Virus record (IMG/VR): IMGVR_UViG_3300034198_014458 | Span: 1 to 48,708 of that record | DNA: 48,708 nucleotides | Source of the DNA: a virus | Reading direction: 5' to 3' (one strand) | In this document: piece after piece, positions 23,525 to 33,588 of the stretch | Layout: each line of letters starts with the position of its first letter | Numbering within the stretch: position 1 is the stretch's first letter | Made by a program: the position numbers and the translations under genes | The notes under the pieces: model-generated | Database searches by the model: none | What the model was told of the DNA's origin: nothing | Seen by the model: the letters and a program-made list of their open reading frames with translations, nothing else

Positions 23525-26395
23525 TTAACTTGTTTTTCGATACAAAATTGCGGTGCCAGAACTTGGAATGTTTGGTGTGATGTAGACCTTATAAACTTTT
23601 CCGTCAGTTTCTACATTTCTTGAAATAACTCTTACTTCATAACCATCAATTACAACATTAGAACCAACAACGATACCTGCAGCATTCATATCAACGTTGT
23701 AAGCGTCTGTTGAAATAGAGTAGTAATAGTAGTCTGCCAGACCAACCTGTGCGGTATTAGCAGGTGTCGTTGGTACATATGGTTCTTCACGTACAACAGG
23801 AATTCCTTCTTCTGTGCTGATGCCGCCTGTGCCAACACCGCCAATACCAGAAATTGGCATTATAATAACAATAATTTCTGAGTTGACAATGTTGCTTGTG
23901 AGATTAGGTGTAACAGTAATTGTGTTGGAGTTGACAATATTAGAAATAACAACAATCTCATTGTTAACACTAATGATAGAACCATTAGAGATAAGTTGAT
24001 TGTTTGCCGCACCAGTAAAGTTAATTGTGTTACTTGTAATTGTTGATGTATTGCTTCTACCGTTTGCGTAACCAGAAATAGTAGCAATAGAGCCAGGATT
24101 CGTTAAGTCACCATCAACAAAGTTTCTAGTATTGATAATAACATCTAATGCTGACCATTCACCATGTTCTTGGAAACCAGCTGGGTGCAACAATTGTTTG
24201 ATTACGTTTTTATAACGTGAGAATTCAATTTGTGTTGAAATTACATATGAGTAATCGTGATAATAATTACCAGATTCTAAACGTGTCTCTTCAGATGACA
24301 ATAAACCATCTGAAGTTACAAAACGACCTGGTAATGAAATGTATGGGTTTTCAATCTGTGCATTAGCAGTTGCGGTGCCGTCACCTGATTGTGTCAAATC
24401 AATTTGTGGAACATCTAAGTAACCGTTACCAGGACTTGTAATGGTGATAACAAGAATTTCACCAGATTTTTTATTTGATTGGCCAACAAGAATTTCACCA
24501 TCACCAAGAATTGATGTAATTACTACGTTAGCGCCATTACCTGTTGGTGATGAAACGACCGTTGTTGGCAATGCACCTTGTTCATAACCTTGTCCACCAA
24601 CCAAATACAAGTCATAGTTACCAACTTTTTTGTTAGTAGTATTGAATGTGAAATTATTATTTGCAACCATGTATGTGTCTGATGAAACTGACGATACAAA
24701 GTTGACTTGATTATTAATCATAATCTTAGCACCAATACGCAACTCTGACATGAATAGTGTGCCGGTGCCAATTACAACTGTTGAGTTTGCGGTGGTGTTT
24801 GCTGTACCTGAAATTCTATATGGTTGAAATTCCATAACCTGAATCATACCATTTGAAGCGACTTTAGTTACGGCAGCTGCTGCACCTAATCCTTTTTCAC
24901 CAGGTTTGTTAGTAAACAATATTTCATCACCAACAGCATATCCTGTTCCACCTGCGTTAATTTTAAAACGACCTAGTGAACCATAATCATTAATATAAAA
25001 AGTGTTGTTTGCAAACTCAGTACTTGCACCCAAAGCATTCAATGGAGGCGGTGATGAGAATGTACCATTTGAACTTAATAGTGCAACTGAAACAATTGGT
25101 CCTAAACCAGTAAAAGTGGTATTTGATAATGCATCAGCAATAACAGTATTAATTGTTTCGGAAGGAACAACAATAGCAGGAAACAAATAGTCTGTAGAAG
25201 ACAATAATGTATTTTTGTACGTTTCAATAATGTCCGGTGAAATCACAAAGGTATTTGGACTCAAGTTGGTAGCATAACCACCAGCATCAACTTCATCTAT
25301 GGCAAGGCGTAAAACTTCAGGTGGAAAACCAATAGGTAAAACATCTGAACCTGGTTTGAATCCAGCACCACCATAAGTTACAACAATTCTTTCAATAGAG
25401 CCGGCAAAAACTTGACTAACAATAGCCGTAGCAGGAGTTGATGCGCCGCCACCAAAAACAATAACCACATCACCAACGTTATAACCAGAACCACCATTGA
25501 TAACGTTGATGGTTCTTAAAATAGAAATTGTTTGAGCTTTGATTTTAACCAATACACCATTGGTGTTAAAGATATCAAAAAGTACTCGTTCACCTTCTTT
25601 AAATTTACCTATTACATTTTTTTCAAATGTGAATAGTGAAAACACCGGTAATTCATTGATGTTTTCTTCAACAATCTTTTCTGTGATAGTTGTTGCACCA
25701 GAAATTTCACCAGTAATCTTTCGACTGGCAAATTGACTAGGATTTAATGAAGTAAAATTCTTATAATAAACTTCAACCTCGGCACCATCTGCCGGTGCGG
25801 TAAGAAAGACTAAACGCAAATATTCTTTTTGTGTATAGTATGTTGATGGGTTTTGTTCAGTACCATTAATCGTGACTGTAATGTCTTCTTTTGATACAGG
25901 TAAAATTAAATCAAATTTTTTATTTACACCATTACCTTCATAGTAACTAAAAAAGTTCTTACTAATACGTAATTTGTTATCTACAATCCATGTACCATCG
26001 GATGCACGTAGTATGTTTTCCGATGGTCGTCTAAATTCAATCTCTTTATTATAGAGCGCACGAAATAAAAATTTAAAAGATTTTTCACTACCTTTGGTCA
26101 AATAAAGAGGCAAAATATTCTTTAATAAGTATGCCTTGTCAATTACAGCGTCTTTAGGAATAAAACGCATGAATGTTTCCATGAAGTAGTCTTCAAACTC
26201 ATCAATGGATTCGTCTACGTTACTTAAATCTTTTAATGTCTGCGCTTTAGCAAGAAGGTCATTAGTTTGTGTGCCTTGTTTATTTTCAAGGAACTCATAG
26301 TATGCCTCAAGAAAAGATTGGAATTTAGGATACTCTTCCCTCACATAAGAAGGGAGTTGTTTTCCAACCAATAATGATAGTTTTTCTGAACTCAT
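23525..26395 (-). CDS. Large baseplate wedge structural protein, gp7-position (956 aa)
   Basis: The N-terminal ~130 residues ('LPSYVREEYPKFQSFLEAYYEFLENKQG') form a helical domain known from marine T4-like virion proteins. The rest is beta-rich with at least five GxGY-type repeats (GGSGYNVGD, GGAGFKPGS, GGTGYAVGD, GGQGYEQGA, PGNGYLDVP). Between gp6 and gp8 it occupies the place of T4 gp7 (1032 aa), so a gp7-equivalent role is inferred by synteny and size, not by clear sequence match. It overlaps the gp6 stop by TAATG. Confidence 0.65.
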   Translation of the reverse strand: MSSEKLSLLVGKQLPSYVREEYPKFQSFLEAYYEFLENKQGTQTNDLLAKAQTLKDLSNVDESIDEFEDYFMETFMRFIPKDAVIDKAYLLKNILPLYLTKGSEKSFKFLFRALYNKEIEFRRPSENILRASDGTWIVDNKLRISKNFFSYYEGNGVNKKFDLILPVSKEDITVTINGTEQNPSTYYTQKEYLRLVFLTAPADGAEVEVYYKNFTSLNPSQFASRKITGEISGATTITEKIVEENINELPVFSLFTFEKNVIGKFKEGERVLFDIFNTNGVLVKIKAQTISILRTINVINGGSGYNVGDVVIVFGGGASTPATAIVSQVFAGSIERIVVTYGGAGFKPGSDVLPIGFPPEVLRLAIDEVDAGGYATNLSPNTFVISPDIIETYKNTLLSSTDYLFPAIVVPSETINTVIADALSNTTFTGLGPIVSVALLSSNGTFSSPPPLNALGASTEFANNTFYINDYGSLGRFKINAGGTGYAVGDEILFTNKPGEKGLGAAAAVTKVASNGMIQVMEFQPYRISGTANTTANSTVVIGTGTLFMSELRIGAKIMINNQVNFVSSVSSDTYMVANNNFTFNTTNKKVGNYDLYLVGGQGYEQGALPTTVVSSPTGNGANVVITSILGDGEILVGQSNKKSGEILVITITSPGNGYLDVPQIDLTQSGDGTATANAQIENPYISLPGRFVTSDGLLSSEETRLESGNYYHDYSYVISTQIEFSRYKNVIKQLLHPAGFQEHGEWSALDVIINTRNFVDGDLTNPGSIATISGYANGRSNTSTITSNTINFTGAANNQLISNGSIISVNNEIVVISNIVNSNTITVTPNLTSNIVNSEIIVIIMPISGIGGVGTGGISTEEGIPVVREEPYVPTTPANTAQVGLADYYYYSISTDAYNVDMNAAGIVVGSNVVIDGYEVRVISRNVETDGKVYKVYITPNIPSSGTAILYRKTS

Positions 26396-28434
26396 TAAAT
26401 TGCTTCTAATTCTAACGCAATAGCTGTTGGGTCGTTTTCGTCAATTGTGATAATTGTACTTCTCTGCGATTGAATAATATCATTCTCAGATTCAACATCA
26501 AGACGCATTAAATTGTCCGATGAGGACAAACTAACAATACGTAAATTGTTAATAGTTACATATCCAGTATCGTAGTTGATTGAACCAACATCCGAATTGA
26601 TAATTTGTTTTTCCGCATTGGTGTCGAAGTAAACAACACGTAATGTACCGATTCTGCCTGTTGCCAGAGCAGAAGCACTTGCCGAAACACCGCCACCGCC
26701 TGTGATTGTCACAACGGCACGGGTATATCCTGTGCCTCGGTTGGTGATATCGATTCGGTTCAAACGGCCGTTAACAATAACAGCCTCTGCGGTCGCACCA
26801 AAACCGTCACCTGTGATTGTAACTGTAGGAGTTGTTATGTAGTTATATCCAGGATTCGTAACGTCAATCTGTTCGATACCCGTGAATGATTGGGCAGTCT
26901 CTTCAATTTGAGCATTTCTCAACACACCAAATGTATCATATGTGGTAAACTCGGTAGATAACATTCGGTTAACTACTGTACCACGGTGTAGTGCGGAATT
27001 GTAATCGATTATGTAAGATGCAATCTGGTTAATCTTAGGCTCAAAACGTTTTTCTAAACGCAGTCTTGTTTCGGAACCAATAAATGAAATGTCGGTATTG
27101 TCAATTTCATCTTGCAATTTAGATAATACAAACAACGCACCAAATTTGTTCAAGTTGTTCAAGTTATAATTTAATACTGAATTTCTAGTAGCATTCAACA
27201 AAAAAGGAGTATTGTTGACTGTTTTTCTTTTCTCATATTTAATTTTAGTGGTTGTTTTCAAGTACAAATAATTTGGGTCACGAATTTCAATATTAACACC
27301 AACAATAGATTTTGGTTTAATGATGTCTTCAATAATGTATGCTTTTTCTGACTCTGAAATATAATAGTTTTGTTTTGGTTTCAAAGATACAAACACTTTA
27401 CCATAAACTTTTGGTACTTCATCTTCACCACCCCAAACGGATAAAGAATCAACGCTTGGGTAGTTACGTTTAATATATGATTCATAATCTTTGAATGTGA
27501 CTAAACGATTTTGTGTTGTAAACTGTGATGGTGCAGAATATTTAATACTATCAACGGTTTCACGTGATGAACCGCCAGATGCGACTGTGATAACATCTAC
27601 TCGAATTACATTAAAGATGCCGAGGGCCGAGGCTGCTACAAAGTCTGTTGACTTATTTGCAGAAACACCATTTGTTACCAAGTATTCAATATTTACAATA
27701 GCTCCATCAGGTAACTTTTTGCCAACATTGCCATCGCCAAAATAAATCTCATACTTGCCATCACGACCTTCTTGTAAAAAGAAAACTTCAGACAATGCAG
27801 AAACTTCAAAGATATCGGTAACACGACTATAAACAGTACTACTTGTATTTGAAGATGATGGTGAAACACTTACTTTGAGTGTCTTGGTATCAATGTTCTC
27901 ATCTTGTAATTTGAAAATAGATTTTGGATTCTCAGTCAATGAATGTTCATAACGATATGTTACTAACTGACCTTCATAGATATCAATATTTTCAAAAGAA
28001 AAATCAGTATTCGCTTTAGTGATTGTTACGTCTTCTAATGTTACAAAATTGTAAGTACGGCCGTCAAGAATACCAGAAATGAAACGATATCCTTTTGGAA
28101 TAGTCAAAGTCTCTGTTGTATTAGTCGCCGTATCTACAAGAATATTAACTGTGGCTTTTGAAGCATTCACAGAAAACGGTATATAACCTAATGTCTTTGC
28201 ATGAGAAACTACAGAATCACGCAATAGTGCAGTATCCAAAAATGACTCATTTGCCACCATATTTAAATAGTAAGCATTGTAGTGAGTGTTGTATGCCAAC
28301 AAATCAACAAGCACACTTAGGCCAGCGCCTTCAAAGTCGTAGTCTTGAAATTCTGTTTGTTGTTTTAGAAAGTTTTTAAGATTTGACTTGATTGTGTCAA
28401 AGTCAAGGTCTGTAACCTTTAAACGGTCTGCCAT
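26395..28434 (-). CDS. 6: Baseplate wedge protein gp6 (679 aa)
   Basis: The N-terminus 'DFDTIKSNLKNFLKQQTEFQDYDFEGAGLSVLVDLLAYNTHYNAYYLNMVANESF' is the gp6/gpJ signature found in contractile-tail wedges. Length is close to T4 gp6 (660 aa). Residues ~525-610 carry two GYxY/GTGY beta repeats absent from the T4 core. gp6 dimers form the inner ring of the baseplate together with gp25 and gp53. The gene starts directly after the gp25 stop. Confidence 0.92.
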   Translation of the reverse strand: MADRLKVTDLDFDTIKSNLKNFLKQQTEFQDYDFEGAGLSVLVDLLAYNTHYNAYYLNMVANESFLDTALLRDSVVSHAKTLGYIPFSVNASKATVNILVDTATNTTETLTIPKGYRFISGILDGRTYNFVTLEDVTITKANTDFSFENIDIYEGQLVTYRYEHSLTENPKSIFKLQDENIDTKTLKVSVSPSSSNTSSTVYSRVTDIFEVSALSEVFFLQEGRDGKYEIYFGDGNVGKKLPDGAIVNIEYLVTNGVSANKSTDFVAASALGIFNVIRVDVITVASGGSSRETVDSIKYSAPSQFTTQNRLVTFKDYESYIKRNYPSVDSLSVWGGEDEVPKVYGKVFVSLKPKQNYYISESEKAYIIEDIIKPKSIVGVNIEIRDPNYLYLKTTTKIKYEKRKTVNNTPFLLNATRNSVLNYNLNNLNKFGALFVLSKLQDEIDNTDISFIGSETRLRLEKRFEPKINQIASYIIDYNSALHRGTVVNRMLSTEFTTYDTFGVLRNAQIEETAQSFTGIEQIDVTNPGYNYITTPTVTITGDGFGATAEAVIVNGRLNRIDITNRGTGYTRAVVTITGGGGVSASASALATGRIGTLRVVYFDTNAEKQIINSDVGSINYDTGYVTINNLRIVSLSSSDNLMRLDVESENDIIQSQRSTIITIDENDPTAIALELEAI

Positions 28435-28839
28435 TTATCGAATCCGTTCTAGTAAAAATTTGATGTTAATTGGTTCTGTTCTGTTGATAATAAAAAATTC
28501 AAGTTCAACCTGATACGCATTATCGTCATACTTTGGTATTGTGGTAATTTTGGTTACCTTAGCTCTAGGTTCAAAGTTGGCAATCGTCTGTGAAATTTCT
28601 TGTTCAATCTTATTAGCGACAATAGAATCTATATTTTCAAACAACAAACGGCGAATATTTGAACCTAAATCCGGTTGAAATGGACGTTCATAATGATTCG
28701 TAAGAATCAAATTTTTGATTGCGTTTATGACTGCGATTGGACCAACATTTTTGTTGATATCCTTTCTAACCGGATGGATAGAAAAGTTTAAATCCAAGTC
28801 TCTATAGTCTTTTGGTATTTGAGTGATTACAGTTGCCAT
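28435..28839 (-). CDS. 25: Baseplate wedge protein gp25 (134 aa)
   Basis: Matches gp25: 'DLDLNFSIHPVRKDI' at the N-terminus, 'AINAIKNLILTNHYERPFQPDLGSNIRRLLFE' and the core EPR motif in 'IANFEPRAKV'. Length equals T4 gp25 (132 aa) within two residues. gp25 starts sheath polymerisation at the wedge core and is conserved in all contractile injection systems. AATAAATA at 28844-28851 is a candidate late promoter. Confidence 0.95.
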   Translation of the reverse strand: MATVITQIPKDYRDLDLNFSIHPVRKDINKNVGPIAVINAIKNLILTNHYERPFQPDLGSNIRRLLFENIDSIVANKIEQEISQTIANFEPRAKVTKITTIPKYDDNAYQVELEFFIINRTEPINIKFLLERIR

Positions 28840-28849
28840 CTTCTATTTA

Positions 28850-29692
28850 TTAAGCTAACCTAGACAATAGTTTGTCGGTACCAATATAATTATTAATTAG
28901 TGTATTTTCGCTGCCACCCATACTACTAAACTGTTTTAAGGTTTGATAGTTTTCAACCATAGTTTTTGAATTGTTATAGTAGTTCACATCATGTTCACGG
29001 CGTATTCTGAGTGTGTAGTTAATTGTTGCAATTTGTTGGTCAATTGTATGTACAGTACTGTATGACAGGTTTGAAGTGTGGGTCGTTACTTCATCCGGAT
29101 GAACTCCTGAAGTAACCGAAGTGAGACTATTCGCAATCTGATTATAATATGGTGTAATTGTTGTATTACTCGTTCCAAGTGTATCGACAATAAGAATACT
29201 GGTAAAATTTCCCATTATTGGAGAATTATTTCCAATATTGTCGGTTTTGTTGGTCAAATACATGATTGTTTTACCAATACCCATTGCTGTGTCGTAGTGT
29301 GGTAACAACGCAGTTGCGGGAGTAATTGTTGTTACACCAGAGATTCTATTCGTGTGAGCAATGAATTGGTCAGCTTCTCCGCCAGTAGTGGATATAGAAT
29401 TTGCATTAACCGCAATATTAGCAAACAATGTGGTTGCACCACTATTCGCACCAACAATACCTGCTGGTAGTGAAAATATTTGAATGCATTTATTTTTAAT
29501 TGCGGTAGCAGGAGTCGCAGTTGGATTTTTAAAATAACCACCCACACTACTATCTGCAATGTCTTGCGATTGCCATTCATTTAACAATGGAGGTACCGAA
29601 TCTAAGAATTTCTTAGACTCTGTGGATAAAGGTGTTATTGCACCTTCAGGGTCATTAAAGTTATAACCTAATTTTTGAAAAATTTCTGCCAT
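28850..29692 (-). CDS. Virion structural protein between gp5 spike and gp25 (280 aa)
   Basis: Starts MAEIFQKLGYNFNDPEGAITP and has 'DSVPPLLNEWQSQDIADSSVGGYFKNP' and a C-terminal helical region 'YTLRIRREHDVNYYNNSKTMVENYQTL'. Genes of this type sit between the spike and gp25 in marine T4-like phages. The middle (SGVTTITPATALLPHYDTAMGIGK) resembles low-complexity virion sequence. No catalytic motif. Probably a baseplate or central-hub component; it is not a clear PAAR tip. Confidence 0.65.
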   Translation of the reverse strand: MAEIFQKLGYNFNDPEGAITPLSTESKKFLDSVPPLLNEWQSQDIADSSVGGYFKNPTATPATAIKNKCIQIFSLPAGIVGANSGATTLFANIAVNANSISTTGGEADQFIAHTNRISGVTTITPATALLPHYDTAMGIGKTIMYLTNKTDNIGNNSPIMGNFTSILIVDTLGTSNTTITPYYNQIANSLTSVTSGVHPDEVTTHTSNLSYSTVHTIDQQIATINYTLRIRREHDVNYYNNSKTMVENYQTLKQFSSMGGSENTLINNYIGTDKLLSRLA

Positions 29693-29693
29693 A

Positions 29694-30512
29694 TTAAATC
29701 ATACCAGGGAAAGGAGTGCTCGAAACACCATGTGGTGTAATATGCAAATGGAAATTATGCAATGTAGTATTGACAACATCGGTCATCAAAATTGCAGACA
29801 TTAGACCAAAATTACCCATCGGTGCATTCACAGAAACAACTGAGTTAATTGAACCTAATGTGTAGATAGATCCAGGTATAGCAACAGGAATACCTAAAGA
29901 TAATCCACCAAAGACTGAAACGAAACCTAAAGGTCCAGCGTTAACACCAGTACCAGCATCAATACGTGTTAATGAAGTAATCTTATCGGCAGTCAGTTCA
30001 CCAGCAATCGTTAAGTCTGAATCCAAATATAAGTGGTCACCAGTTGACACACGTAAAGAACCGGCAAAACCTGGATTAGAACCAATGGTCATGTCATTTT
30101 CAGACAAGATTTTAGCTTCACCTTTTACTACTTGTGTGAAGTCACCACGAATCTCTTGTTCATAATTACCATCAATACGTTCATACTTGTTACCTTTAAC
30201 GTGCATGACAGCATCACCTTCAACGGTGATATTACATACACCTTTGATTAGTACATTCTTGTTTTTGATATTAATTTCATAACCATCACCAAAAACTTTA
30301 TGCACCTCTGTACCATCAGAATGCACTTCAGTAAAAGTACCAGAACGGTGTTGCAAACGAATACGTTCACGACCTGGTGTATCATCCATTTCAAATGAAT
30401 GACCAGATTCAGTTTGTGTTATGTTATTGTATGGATAAACCGGTGGACTATCAACGTTTGCTTGCGATTCCGGTTCAGTCCAACTGTTGTCAAAACTTGG
30501 CTTTGTTGTCAT
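29694..30512 (-). CDS. 5: gp5 C-terminal beta-helix spike as separate gene (272 aa)
   Basis: VgrG/gp5C-type sequence: 'GHSFEMDDTPGRERIRLQHRSGT' then short beta-helix steps (EVHSDGTEVHKVFGDGYEINIKNKNVLIKG, NITVEGDAVMHVKGN, 'ERIDGNYEQEIRGDFTQVVKG'). In T4 this is the third domain of the 575-aa gp5. Here it is an independent gene 6 nt after the OB-fold gene. Residues ~170-272 form a further Gly/Ala-rich extension that may build the spike base or tip. It pierces the outer membrane during contraction. Confidence 0.85.
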   Translation of the reverse strand: MTTKPSFDNSWTEPESQANVDSPPVYPYNNITQTESGHSFEMDDTPGRERIRLQHRSGTFTEVHSDGTEVHKVFGDGYEINIKNKNVLIKGVCNITVEGDAVMHVKGNKYERIDGNYEQEIRGDFTQVVKGEAKILSENDMTIGSNPGFAGSLRVSTGDHLYLDSDLTIAGELTADKITSLTRIDAGTGVNAGPLGFVSVFGGLSLGIPVAIPGSIYTLGSINSVVSVNAPMGNFGLMSAILMTDVVNTTLHNFHLHITPHGVSSTPFPGMI

Positions 30513-30518
30513 ATTATA

Positions 30519-31625
30519 TTAAGGTGAACTTGCAGTTGAGGAAGTATAACCATATGTATTAGCTGCCTCGGACGATGATGTTGAATTTGTTGCAATGTAA
30601 CTTGTAAGTGTATTACCTACAGCCTGCACATCAGCAGCACTTGCAGGTGTGGCAAGAATACCAATAATGGCCGCAGGCACAGCAGCAATAGTTGCTGAGT
30701 TACTAATAATTTGTTTAGCTTCATTAGTTGCAAGTTCTATTTCTTTAATTAGTGCTGATACATCTGTTTCTGAACCTGAGCCCAATGCAAACAAGTCTTT
30801 AAATCCATTGGCCAATGCGCTTAAAAATTCAGCCAAACACTCTCTAAACATTGCCAATAATTTAGCAGGTAAACCTAAAATGTAATCAATCATTGCACGG
30901 ACTTTTCTGGCAAAATCAATAAGAACCCTAGACAAATCTAAGATTTCTTTCAGAATCTTATTAATATTTTTCAACTCACGAACAATGGCCTTTGCAAGTG
31001 ATACAAGTTTTGAAATTTCACCACTAGGTTCTAAACCTAAAGCGGCAAGCAATGCTCGAAGTTGTTTACGTACAGCTTGAAGAAAAGAGCTAAATTTGGC
31101 ACGAGCAAGCGCAGAGTTTTTTTGCAATTCGGTAGTAATATCACAAACGTGGACTCGTTTGTTATTTGTGATATGAATCATTGACTTACTGACTTCACCA
31201 CGAGCCAACGGAGAATTTGTAGGTTGTCCTACAACACGGTCTTGTGTACCAGCAGGAATCTGAGGACCAGCAGCCTTTTGTGCGACAGTACGTGGGTCAT
31301 TGAAACCTTTTGATGGGTCATTGTTATACATCTGAATGCCAGGGAAAACACCCATAACAACAGGTTTATTAGCCAACTCACCATCCATAAAATAACCCAT
31401 AACCCACTCACCTTCACGTGGAACGGAATATGAATTGGGAGAGTTTACTGATTGTAATGTTTGTGCCCATGGCAAATCTTTAGTTGGTAACAAAGATTTC
31501 TCTTCCGGATGCCAACCAATAATACGTACACGACAATGGCCTAGTTTCAATGGGTCGTTACGGTCTTCAACGACACCGACCCACCAAACGAAACCGTTTA
31601 ATCCCGCAAAATCTTTTCTAATCAT
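30519..31625 (-). CDS. 5: gp5 N-terminal OB-fold hub protein without lysozyme domain (368 aa)
   Basis: Residues ~10-110 are the gp5/VgrG OB-fold: 'FVWWVGVVEDRNDPLKLGHCRVRIIGWHPEE', 'LPWAQTLQ', 'VPREGEWVMGYFMDGE', 'KPVVMGVFPGI'. No T4-lysozyme motif follows. Instead residues ~165-300 are amphipathic helices (LRALLAALG, NINKILKEILDLSRVLIDFARKV, LPAKLLAMFRECLAEFLSAL) and the C-terminus is Ser/Thr/Ala-rich. The start overlaps the gp27 stop (TAATG). It attaches to the gp27 trimer and carries the spike encoded next. Confidence 0.85.
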   Translation of the reverse strand: MIRKDFAGLNGFVWWVGVVEDRNDPLKLGHCRVRIIGWHPEEKSLLPTKDLPWAQTLQSVNSPNSYSVPREGEWVMGYFMDGELANKPVVMGVFPGIQMYNNDPSKGFNDPRTVAQKAAGPQIPAGTQDRVVGQPTNSPLARGEVSKSMIHITNNKRVHVCDITTELQKNSALARAKFSSFLQAVRKQLRALLAALGLEPSGEISKLVSLAKAIVRELKNINKILKEILDLSRVLIDFARKVRAMIDYILGLPAKLLAMFRECLAEFLSALANGFKDLFALGSGSETDVSALIKEIELATNEAKQIISNSATIAAVPAAIIGILATPASAADVQAVGNTLTSYIATNSTSSSEAANTYGYTSSTASSP

Positions 31626-32950
31626 TAGTAATCACCCGCTTGTTTTAACGACAAATTTGAACCTAGTGTCAAAGGTTTATTAGTAGAATCTGATGCAACT
31701 TCAACAAGAGTTTCGTGACGATTGTACTTAATGATGTGACGGCAACCAATAACCAGATACTTACCGTTCAACGCTTCATCAGTATTATCACCTGAGTCAC
31801 CCTGTATCGATTTCATTGGCATATCTAAGTGCAAGTTTAAACCGGATGATATCGCAAAGTTTCCTGGTAAAACCATCTTAACACGTTTTTGCATCAAGTT
31901 TTCAAAGATTGCTCTGCGTTGAAAAATGTAGTTTTGAGAATCATCTTCAAATGTTAATGATGATGCGTTTTTATCTTTAATATATGAACTCTTCAATCTG
32001 CTGCCAGGAAAAGCAAACAATGATTTGCGTGATTGGTTCATGCTTGAATTTAACTTGTTGTCTTTATTAACTGCCAAGTTAATGTTTGGGTTTGCATTGC
32101 CGTGTCTCATCTTTTGATAAATGTCAGCAATGTTAATATTTTTATGTTCAATCGTTCTTGTTAATGTATCAAAACCAATGAATGACCCGGAATAAGCACC
32201 TGAACGTGTACTTGAAATTGAATCATACTGTGATACAACTTTAACATAACGGGCACCTAACATTTCTGTATATTCAGTCTCGGCCAAGTTTTTAGGATTA
32301 AAATTTACCTTGAACAATTCGGGTCTACTGAACAATGATGATAATGTTGCAAAGTTATAACCTTGAGAATTTTGAAAGAAAATGAAGTTAGGTGAACTCT
32401 GTAAATCTACTGCCTTTTTGGCCAGCCAACGCAAGGCATCAAATGGTGTCATGTTTGGTACAGCAATACTTCTTAATCCTAATGACTGTTCAATCAAACC
32501 AATTGAATTTGGTTTTGAAGACAAATCCAAGTAGTCAGTTAAAATTTTGTAGGCAATATTTGAATAAGTATCGGTATATGATTGATTAATCTTTTGTTGT
32601 TCAGAATAAATGAATTCGTCTGAAACAAAATTCAACACATACATTTCACTACTTTGATTCTGACCTTTGCGTTCAGATTGTTTGTAGATTCTGAATGCTC
32701 GTTTAATTGATAACTCATCATCTTCTTTACCAATGTTTATCAGTAAGAATTCACTACCATCAAACAACAAATTGGTTGATAGTCCGACAGCATCACGTAT
32801 GACAATACTACCCGACATACAAGGTGTCAGTATACTATCGTAAATATTAATCTCTTCATAGATACCAGAAACGTCAATGTTACCTTGCTTGGTAACAATC
32901 GTCAGCTCATTGATACTGAAGTCGGTTGTTTGATTTATGTCAAAACTCAT
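31625..32950 (-). CDS. 27: Baseplate hub protein gp27 (441 aa)
   Basis: Matches gp27 in the first third ('IYEEINIYDSILTPCMSGSIVIRDAVGLS', 'FDGSEFLLINIGK', 'RAFRIYKQSERKGQNQSSEMYVLNFVSDEF'), with 'PNMTPFDALRWLAKKA' typical of hub proteins. It is somewhat longer than T4 gp27 (391 aa). Trimers adapt the six-fold tube to the three-fold spike. It lies directly between gp53 and gp5, as expected for a hub cluster. Confidence 0.88.
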   Translation of the reverse strand: MSFDINQTTDFSINELTIVTKQGNIDVSGIYEEINIYDSILTPCMSGSIVIRDAVGLSTNLLFDGSEFLLINIGKEDDELSIKRAFRIYKQSERKGQNQSSEMYVLNFVSDEFIYSEQQKINQSYTDTYSNIAYKILTDYLDLSSKPNSIGLIEQSLGLRSIAVPNMTPFDALRWLAKKAVDLQSSPNFIFFQNSQGYNFATLSSLFSRPELFKVNFNPKNLAETEYTEMLGARYVKVVSQYDSISSTRSGAYSGSFIGFDTLTRTIEHKNINIADIYQKMRHGNANPNINLAVNKDNKLNSSMNQSRKSLFAFPGSRLKSSYIKDKNASSLTFEDDSQNYIFQRRAIFENLMQKRVKMVLPGNFAISSGLNLHLDMPMKSIQGDSGDNTDEALNGKYLVIGCRHIIKYNRHETLVEVASDSTNKPLTLGSNLSLKQAGDY

Positions 32951-33588
32951 TACAATGCCATCACTCGTCTAAACTCTTTTTCCAACTCAGAAACAAATTC
33001 AGGTTTTAACAATTTAATTTTACGCTTACTTTCGTTCAACTCTTCTTCATACTCAAAATGTGTTCTTGTTGACTTGGTCACGGCAAAATTAATTTGTTGC
33101 CCATTTTTTAAAGTATAATCGTTTGTTGTAACGGCCAAATTTGTATGTGCATTTGCATCAATACTAAATTTTTCAACATTCTTTACACCAGTATTACTTA
33201 TCGTCTGCGTTTCAACCTTATAGTAATCTTTGACATTATTTCTTGCCCATAAAAGACCGGTTTGTCCTGCAGCTGCATTAGGTTTATACTTATCCTCAAC
33301 ATATGAAACAAAGGTTGCATAGTCTAAAGGGAAGTCAAAGCGAGCATCAAAAATGTCATTCATTGACATAACAATCCAATGTTTTTCAGCAGACTTGTAA
33401 AACTTATGTGCAATAATTTCTGGTGTATCACCATCACGCAATTCATACTCATAATACACAGAAGTATTATTTTTAAAATCATCCGATAGGTTAAAACGTG
33501 CAATGATGTTGGAAACGTAATCTACATCTTTTTGATTTTCATCTAATGAATAAAATGCTTTTGGAAAGTATTCGAAATATTTTGCCAT
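32950..33588 (-). CDS. 53: Baseplate wedge protein gp53 (212 aa)
   Basis: gp53 features: 'YYEYELRDGDTPEIIAHKFYKSAEKHWIVMSMNDIFDARFDFPLDYATFVSYVEDKY', the LysM-like region of gp53 with the T4 pattern (GNPQLYWVLLMCND). T4 gp53 is 196 aa. It binds the gp6-gp25 core and clamps the inner baseplate. The start overlaps the gp48 stop and the stop overlaps the gp27 start. Confidence 0.87.
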   Translation of the reverse strand: MAKYFEYFPKAFYSLDENQKDVDYVSNIIARFNLSDDFKNNTSVYYEYELRDGDTPEIIAHKFYKSAEKHWIVMSMNDIFDARFDFPLDYATFVSYVEDKYKPNAAAGQTGLLWARNNVKDYYKVETQTISNTGVKNVEKFSIDANAHTNLAVTTNDYTLKNGQQINFAVTKSTRTHFEYEEELNESKRKIKLLKPEFVSELEKEFRRVMAL

